Source: Thioclava sp. SK-1
Lineage (GTDB): Bacteria; Pseudomonadota; Alphaproteobacteria; Rhodobacterales; Rhodobacteraceae
NCBI RefSeq assembly: GCF_001705665.1
Contig: NZ_MDHA01000028.1
Span: 27,450-91,449 of the forward strand
Direction of reading: 5' to 3'
Length of the DNA: 64,000 bases
Shown: positions 61,956 to 64,000 of the stretch, in pieces
Layout of the letters: the number at the start of each line of letters is the position of its first letter
Numbering within the stretch: position 1 is the first letter of the stretch
Notes under the pieces: generated by a model
Told to the model about the DNA's origin: nothing
The model's database searches: none
The model's input: only the letters and a program-made list of their open reading frames with translations
Made by a program: the position numbers and the translations under genes

Positions 61956-64000
61956 ATGCTGAGGCTGCGCGGACGAGTGCTGTCGGGGGCCGGGGGGGCG
62001 ATTGCGTCACAAGATCTACGTGATCTTGTCGTGGTAGATACAGGCAACCACATGGTGTTGCTGGGCGCGACCGGTCGCGGGGGGGGGGCGTTTTCCCTTG
62101 CGCTGGATGGTGTTATGGCAGGGCAACTGACCACCGCTCAATATAGTGACGCAATGAACAGTATGACCTCCGGCACGATCACCTTGATCGACGCAGGGCC
62201 TGCTGGATCGGTGATGGTCACGGGCCTGTCGGCGGCAGGGCAGCCGGTGGGCTATGCGCTGGGGGTGGATGGCGCGCTGGGGGCTGCGGTGGCGTTGGAT
62301 CTGCATGTAGACCCAGACCACCCGGATATGCTGGGCATCGGCCAAGATATCTTGTCCTTGCGCAATGCCACGACCCTAAGCCGTGATATGCTGACACCGG
62401 CCACGTTGCAGACCATGCAGTTGTCACAATTGGCCGACCGTGCGGCCAGCCATCTGTCGGGCCTGTCGGGCATGACCGCGCTGGAACAGTCTGGCCAGAC
62501 CTATGTTCTGACACTGAGCGATGCTGAGGATGCGATCAGCGTGCTGCGCCTGCGGGCGGATGGCATCATGGAACATACTGACGAAATCGGGGTCGGGAAT
62601 GGTCTGGGGCTTTTGCCAGAAGCTGTGGCAATCGAAACCGTAACCGTGGCCGGGCGTTCTTACAGTGTGGTGGCCACCACGGCCGAAGGCAGCCAATCTG
62701 CGGCGCTTACGGTGCTGGCGCTGGAGGACAATGGTGATGTCCGGGTCAGCGATCACATTCTGGACACGCAGCTTACCCGGTTTGGCTCTGTGACCGATAT
62801 GACCACATTTGAAACCAGCGGACACGGGTTTGTTCTGGTCGGCGGCGGGGATGGTGGTGTCAGTCTATTTACGCTGTTGCCATCGGGGCGATTGATCCAC
62901 CTATCCAGTTTTGAGGATGCGCATGGAGATTTTGGTGCGATCTCGGCACTGGCCTTGACGCAGATAGGACAGGATCTGCGGGTTTATATTGCGGCCCAAG
63001 ACAGCCCCGGGATCACGGAATTGCAATTGTCTTTGGCGGATTTGGGGCAGGTGATGTCTGGCAGTGCGGCACTTACGGGCGGCGCAAGGAATGATATTTT
63101 GGAAGGCAGTGCGGGGGCTGATACCCTGCGCGGCGGGGCCGGCGATGATATTTTGGCCGACGGTGCGGGCGCAGATGTTCTTTATGGCGGTATGGGCGCG
63201 GATATTTTTGCCCTTTCGGCCGATGGGGCGCACGACATCATTGCAGATTTTGACACGCATGTAGATTGGCTGGACCTAAGTGCAGTGCCGCTGCTGTACA
63301 GTGCAGACCGGCTAAGTTTGGCTCCTGTGGCGGGGGGGATAAAAATGACATTTCGCGGCGGCGAGGTGACCGAAATACGCTCTGCTTCCGGTGACATGAT
63401 ACAGGCTGCGGAGTTTGTGTCGCGCATAGATTGGTCGCTGGATCGTCCGCCCCTGATGATAGATGTGTCTCCTGCCCCGACGACACCAGAGCCATCCCCC
63501 CAACCATCCCCAGAGCCTCAGCCGCCCCCAGACCCGCAGCCATCCGCGGGGAAGGCGGGCACGGCCGGGAATGATCACCTTTCGGGCAGCATGCAAGCCG
63601 ATCGTTTGGAAGGGTTTGAGGGGGATGATATGCTGCAAGGCTGGGCCGGAAAAGACACGCTTTTAGGCGGTATAGGCTCTGATACGCTTTTTGGTGGGGC
63701 GGATCATGATCTGATCGGCGGCGGGGCCGGCGATGATATCATACAGGGCAACTTGGGTTTTGATACAGTCTGGGGCGGTGCGGGGGATGATCAAATCGCA
63801 GGAGGTTATGGGCTCGATCAGCTGCATGGTGGCGCAGGGGCTGACAAGATCTGGGGCGAAGATCAGGCGGACAGGATCTGGGGGGATGCAGGCAATGATA
63901 CGCTGCTGGGCGGTGCGGGGCCTGATACGCTTTTTGGTGGGGCGGATCATGATCTGATCGGCGGCGGGGCCGGCGATGATATCATACAGGGCAACTTGGG
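61956..64000 (+). CDS. RTX repeat protein (3' end beyond window)
   Basis: Open from the ATG at 61956 (AAGGA seven bases upstream) to the window edge, at least 681 residues. No Sec signal. Residues about 1-370 form a beta-propeller-like domain with segments such as DLVVVDTGNHMVLLGATG and GHGFVLVGGGDGGVSLFTLLPSG. A first RTX block (NDILEGSAGADTLRGGAGDD) and a DFDTHVDWLDLS segment follow. A Pro-rich linker (about 503-530) leads to a second RTX array. A G10 tract at 62079-62088 lies within codons 42-45 (encoding RGGGA). The array contains a 243-bp period with exact DNA identity. Probably a type I-secreted adhesin or matrix protein. Confidence 0.85.
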   Translation, partial: MLRLRGRVLSGAGGAIASQDLRDLVVVDTGNHMVLLGATGRGGGAFSLALDGVMAGQLTTAQYSDAMNSMTSGTITLIDAGPAGSVMVTGLSAAGQPVGYALGVDGALGAAVALDLHVDPDHPDMLGIGQDILSLRNATTLSRDMLTPATLQTMQLSQLADRAASHLSGLSGMTALEQSGQTYVLTLSDAEDAISVLRLRADGIMEHTDEIGVGNGLGLLPEAVAIETVTVAGRSYSVVATTAEGSQSAALTVLALEDNGDVRVSDHILDTQLTRFGSVTDMTTFETSGHGFVLVGGGDGGVSLFTLLPSGRLIHLSSFEDAHGDFGAISALALTQIGQDLRVYIAAQDSPGITELQLSLADLGQVMSGSAALTGGARNDILEGSAGADTLRGGAGDDILADGAGADVLYGGMGADIFALSADGAHDIIADFDTHVDWLDLSAVPLLYSADRLSLAPVAGGIKMTFRGGEVTEIRSASGDMIQAAEFVSRIDWSLDRPPLMIDVSPAPTTPEPSPQPSPEPQPPPDPQPSAGKAGTAGNDHLSGSMQADRLEGFEGDDMLQGWAGKDTLLGGIGSDTLFGGADHDLIGGGAGDDIIQGNLGFDTVWGGAGDDQIAGGYGLDQLHGGAGADKIWGEDQADRIWGDAGNDTLLGGAGPDTLFGGADHDLIGGGAGDDIIQGNL
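63679..64000 (+). repeat. Exact 79-bp direct repeat, 243-bp period, in RTX gene
   Basis: Bases 63679-63757 recur unchanged at 63922-64000, where the window ends. The period of 243 bp is 81 codons, in frame. Identity at DNA level, including third positions, shows a recent duplication or ongoing homogenisation of the RTX array. Confidence 0.95.

Noticed and set aside
63000..64000. Repeat array at the window end considered as a CRISPR
   Set aside because: The repeats are in-frame RTX nonapeptide codons with no uniform spacers; the 243-bp period is part of a coding sequence.
1..64000. tRNA, rRNA or riboswitch genes
   Set aside because: No cloverleaf-like or conserved RNA sequence was recognised on either strand by eye; absence is not proven.

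Overview
The window reads as part of an extrachromosomal replicon (plasmid or chromid) of a marine alphaproteobacterium, most likely Rhodobacteraceae / Roseobacter group. This rests on a RepA-type replication initiator with a ParA/ParB pair at 28.4-32.6 kb, an intact dTDP-rhamnose operon, serralysin/RTX-type secreted proteins, and a protein ending in a VPLPA-CTERM-like tail. The combination of RepA replicon, rhamnose operon and exopolysaccharide genes matches what is known as roseobacter 'biofilm plasmids'; that assignment is inference from gene content, not from a database search.

Layout. 0-4.2 kb: exopolysaccharide assembly control (TPR lipoprotein, ExeA-like ATPase, Wzz-type chain-length protein, BY-kinase). 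4.3-13.5 kb: glycosyltransferases, a Wzy-like polymerase, a Wzx-like flippase and the 3' remnant of an acyltransferase. 13.6-20.3 kb: two large exported glycoside-hydrolase-like proteins, one with a Sec signal and one with RTX repeats. 20.7-25.6 kb: operon rmlC-rmlB-(unknown)-rmlD-sulfotransferase-rmlA. 26-28.3 kb: a second ExeA-like ATPase and an FG-GAP repeat protein with a VPLPA-like tail. 28.4-32.6 kb: replication and partition module with three 22-bp-spaced iterons, an AT-rich stretch and three parS-like palindromes. 32.6-36.2 kb: O-acetylation pair (the MBOAT gene carries a frameshift in a C6 tract) and a glycosyltransferase. 36.3-38.6 kb: three-gene cassette resembling gene-transfer-agent head spikes. 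39-45 kb: GDP-mannose and UDP-glucuronate synthesis, sulfate activation (cysD, cysNC) and a LuxR-type regulator. 46-47.1 kb: decayed insertion sequences. 47.2-64 kb: phosphomannomutase, two RTX proteins, an M10 metallopeptidase, four more glycosyltransferases and a hydrolase-sulfotransferase fusion.

How it fits together. The genes supply dTDP-rhamnose, GDP-mannose, UDP-glucuronate and PAPS. About ten glycosyltransferases, Wzx, Wzy, Wzz and a BY-kinase could assemble a polymer, which two sulfotransferases and an O-acetylation pair could decorate. RTX proteins, a protease and two hydrolases could act on it outside the cell. Not seen in the window: an initiating sugar-phosphate transferase, an outer-membrane Wza exporter, a type I secretion ABC/HlyD pair, and an exosortase. 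These may lie beyond the edges or elsewhere in the genome.
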